DNA of 64,000 nucleotides from Cycas panzhihuaensis (lineage: Eukaryota > Cycadophyta), in NCBI GenBank assembly GCA_023213395.1, contig CM041465.1, positions 38,385,741 to 38,449,740 of the forward strand, read 5' to 3'. Under the pieces are notes generated by a model that did no database searches, was not told the DNA's origin, and saw only the letters and a list, made by a program, of their open reading frames with translations. Positions 62,016-64,000 of this stretch are shown in pieces (positions within the stretch are counted from its first letter, which is position 1; every line of letters starts with the position of its first letter). A program made the translations under genes and the position numbers.

Positions 62016-63520
62016 AGGCTTGTTGCTAGTGCAATGATGAAGGTTGTTTCCTCTTCCCCATCATCATCACCAATTTGTTCCTCGTTGTAGTTCCCCATTG
62101 GGCGCTTTCCTCTCTGAATGTCTGCTTTTTTGACTGGGCATTGATATGGGAAATGTCCTGATAGGCCACAATGATAGCACATGTCAAAATCCCTACATGA
62201 AGTTGTAAAATGACCAGTCTTATTACAATTATAACAGATTCTTGGAGTAGTATTGTGTCCTCGTCCTCTTGTATCTTGCCAACAACCTCTTGATGGAGCA
62301 CGATCTTCAGGAGTTCGTCCTCTTCCTCTAATTCGACCTCTAATTCCTAGGTTTAGTCTGGAGGCAAATGCATCGTCAAGTTCTCCTACTTCCTCATATC
62401 TTCCATTCCTTTGCTCTTGTCGTAGCAGTAATCATGTCAGAGTATCCATTGTCATTGTTGTTATCAGATAAGTATTGGTGATGGTGTTTATTATCACATC
62501 GAACGACTTGGGTAATTTGTTGACCACAAGTTCTACTAACTCCTGATTTATAATTGGAGCACCCGCACTAGAGAGTTCATTTCTCAGTGAAATCACTTTA
62601 TGCAAGAAATCGGTGATGGTTTCAGACTTCTTCATGTGGAGTTTGAACAGTTCTTATTTTAGGGCTATTATCTTGGCTTTGTTTTTCTGTTCGTATAAGT
62701 TCTCCAAGCATTTTCAAATACTTGTAGTGGAGTATAAATTTTCAACATATATAAAAAGGGGATTAGATATTGATAATTTTAATATTATCACCCCTGTACT
62801 ATCCCGTTGTTCCTAGCTAGTTAAATCAGTCCCAGCATCCTTAGGTTTGGCTTCACCTCCCATTGCAATTCTCCAAGCATTTTTTGCTCTTAGAAGTGTC
62901 TCTATCTTTATTTTCCAAATATGGTAGTTGGTGTCAGTGAGTTTTGTTAGAACCTTCATTCCTAAGCATTAAGTCTTGACCTTGTGTATTAGTATTTTTG
63001 TCACTTTAAGCCCTTTATCCTAAAGTGTTCATTTGTTGGATTATAAAATTGTCTTTTGTCTTGTAGTGACTTTTCTCACATGTGCTTGTGAAAAGTCAAC
63101 TTTTGTGGGCTCTATCCTTATCCTTGGAGATAGAAGAGTCCTAATCAGATTTGGCTCTTAGTCTTGATCAATGACATGTGTTGAGATCTTGATTGTCCAT
63201 ACTCCTTTATAAGGAGCCCTATTCTCATGTTTTGGCAAGTAGTATTTGGAGTAAGAGTTATGCCGCTGTAAGTGTCTCTTGTAGGTGAAGTGTTGAGAGA
63301 AATTCTCCTTCATACTTGCATGTTGTGATAGGTTGAGTTGAAGTGCAATACTCCTCCCTATCATCTCTTATGTTGTACTACATCATTTCTTTAATCTAAG
63401 TGTATTGCCCTTCATATTTTGATGTCCTCTCTAGCTTCTCAATAGATTCTGGAACCTGTATTATCTCGATTTTGTCTTTCAAGTTTATCACTATCAAAAG
63501 GGCTAAGATACATTAGGCCA
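62016..63520 (-). pseudogene. CopR-4 gag, split by a solo LTR
   Basis: Two intact zinc knuckles CYNCNKTGHFTTSC and CYHCGLSGHFPYQC lie at about 62125-62240. The capsid part has FLHKVISLRNELSSAGAPI and LPKSFDVIINTITNTYLI (62432-62635). The N-terminus LTDTNYHIWKIKIETLLRAK is at 62870-62940 and continues beyond the solo LTR at 63487 upward as LMYLSPFDSD. Frame changes lie near 62300-62430 and 62640-62820. Confidence 0.88.
62945..63481 (+). mobile_element. Solo LTR of the CopL family
   Basis: It is a full 537-base LTR (TGTTAGAACC to TGTCTTTCA) matching the CopL-1 3' LTR. The duplication AGTTT is exact at 62940-62944 and 63482-63486. No internal sequence remains, so the element was lost by recombination between its LTRs. 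It splits the CopR-4 gag. Confidence 0.95.
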
Positions 63521-64000
63521 TCCTAGAGAGAAAAATAGAGTTTTGACTATCCTAGGCCGTGCAACTGTACGGATTTCTATACAGTGCTCAACTTGTATGG
63601 ATGGTACAAAAAAGTACCTCAGATCAAAGGTCTCGATGAGGTGAGTAAGGATCTAGAGTCATTTTTTGAGAGCAGATTTTGAAATGGGTGAAAACATGCC
63701 TAGAAAGGAGGACAGGCGGCTAGGGTTTCTTCACAAAAACACTCAAAACAAAAAAATCTTCCACAAAAATTCCACAAGACTTGCCCAGAATTGATTGAAT
63801 ATCATCTACAGAAGAGTTTAGATGTATTTTGAGTAAAAATCTGAGAGATTTTTGCCAGAAAACAAGTACCTTCTCCTCAAACCTACGCACTGGTAAAAGT
63901 TTGAAAATGACCCTCAAAATGCCTTTAGATGACTTCGTTGTAGAAGAAAAAGTCGAAGAGGAAGTCAAGATCTATATTCTAGCCAAGTTTCACTTTATTC
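63521..64000 (-). other. CopR-4 leader
   Basis: Untranslated leader by comparison with CopR-1, with GTACGGATTTCTATACAGTG words at 63570-63590. No gene was called to the window end. Confidence 0.6.

Larger units (their letters stand above)
58759..64000 (-). mobile_element. CopR-4, copia element running off the right edge
   Basis: The 3' LTR (58759-58954), polypurine tract, RNase H, RT, integrase, protease and gag are followed by a leader to the window end, with the 5' LTR outside. A solo CopL LTR (62945-63481) interrupts gag. This is the most complete CopR copy after CopR-1. Confidence 0.93.

Overview
The window looks like repeat-dominated nuclear DNA of a land plant with a large genome. A gymnosperm would fit, but the sequence does not prove it. 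Almost every recognisable protein-coding stretch is a decayed LTR retrotransposon. The LTR elements I can place are mostly primed by the plant initiator tRNA-Met site (TGGTATCAGAGC or variants), and the Ty3/gypsy copies include plant-type chromoviruses with a chromodomain. Only three short stretches look like host gene sequence: an ALG11-like exon, an unidentified terminal exon and an importin-alpha fragment. No rRNA, tRNA, CRISPR array or intact host gene was seen. Names used here (GypA, Chromo, CopR, CopL, CopS, NA) are working labels only.

Layout from left to right. At 1-5980 two minus-strand Ty3/gypsy 5' ends (GypA-1, GypA-2) lie head to tail, each with LTR, an unusual TTGGYTYCGTTGC-type primer site and a gag starting MPP. 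At 6198-7680 there is a primer site of a further element and degraded DNA. At 7690-10628 there is a dead gypsy pol plus a gag scrap. At 10629 there is a copia LTR with its primer site. From 13056 to 24109 lies a copia element (CopL-1) split by a complete chromovirus (Chromo-1, 14103-19730, duplication CATGC). A complete copia element (CopR-1) lies at 25010-30200 with duplication TCCCT.

At 30592-33299 are LTRs of a non-autonomous family (NA-1, NA-2). NA-1 is interrupted by a 301-bp miniature LTR element with 61-bp LTRs and its own duplication TGAGG. At 33300-35228 are host exon fragments. Chromo-2 occupies 35229-39878 (duplication AGAAA). At 39884-43938 are a copia LTR, a degenerate repeat field and an importin-alpha fragment. 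At 43939-53100 there is a three-level nest: NA-3 (duplication CAATC) contains NA-4, which contains a truncated copia copy (CopR-2). Further right come a CopS LTR with primer site (53840-54048), a broken chromovirus LTR, CopR-3 with a strange inverted-repeat scar, a third GypA gag (57727-58758) and CopR-4 running off the right edge. CopR-4 carries a solo CopL LTR (duplication AGTTT).

How the parts relate. The NA elements carry no pol, but share LTR ends, the primer site, a conserved LTR block and the motif next to the polypurine tract with the Chromo elements. They are therefore plausibly mobilised by chromovirus enzymes. The CopR copies share LTR ends, polypurine tract and polyprotein and form one family. 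All polyprotein genes carry stops or frameshifts, so I see no autonomous element that is intact today.
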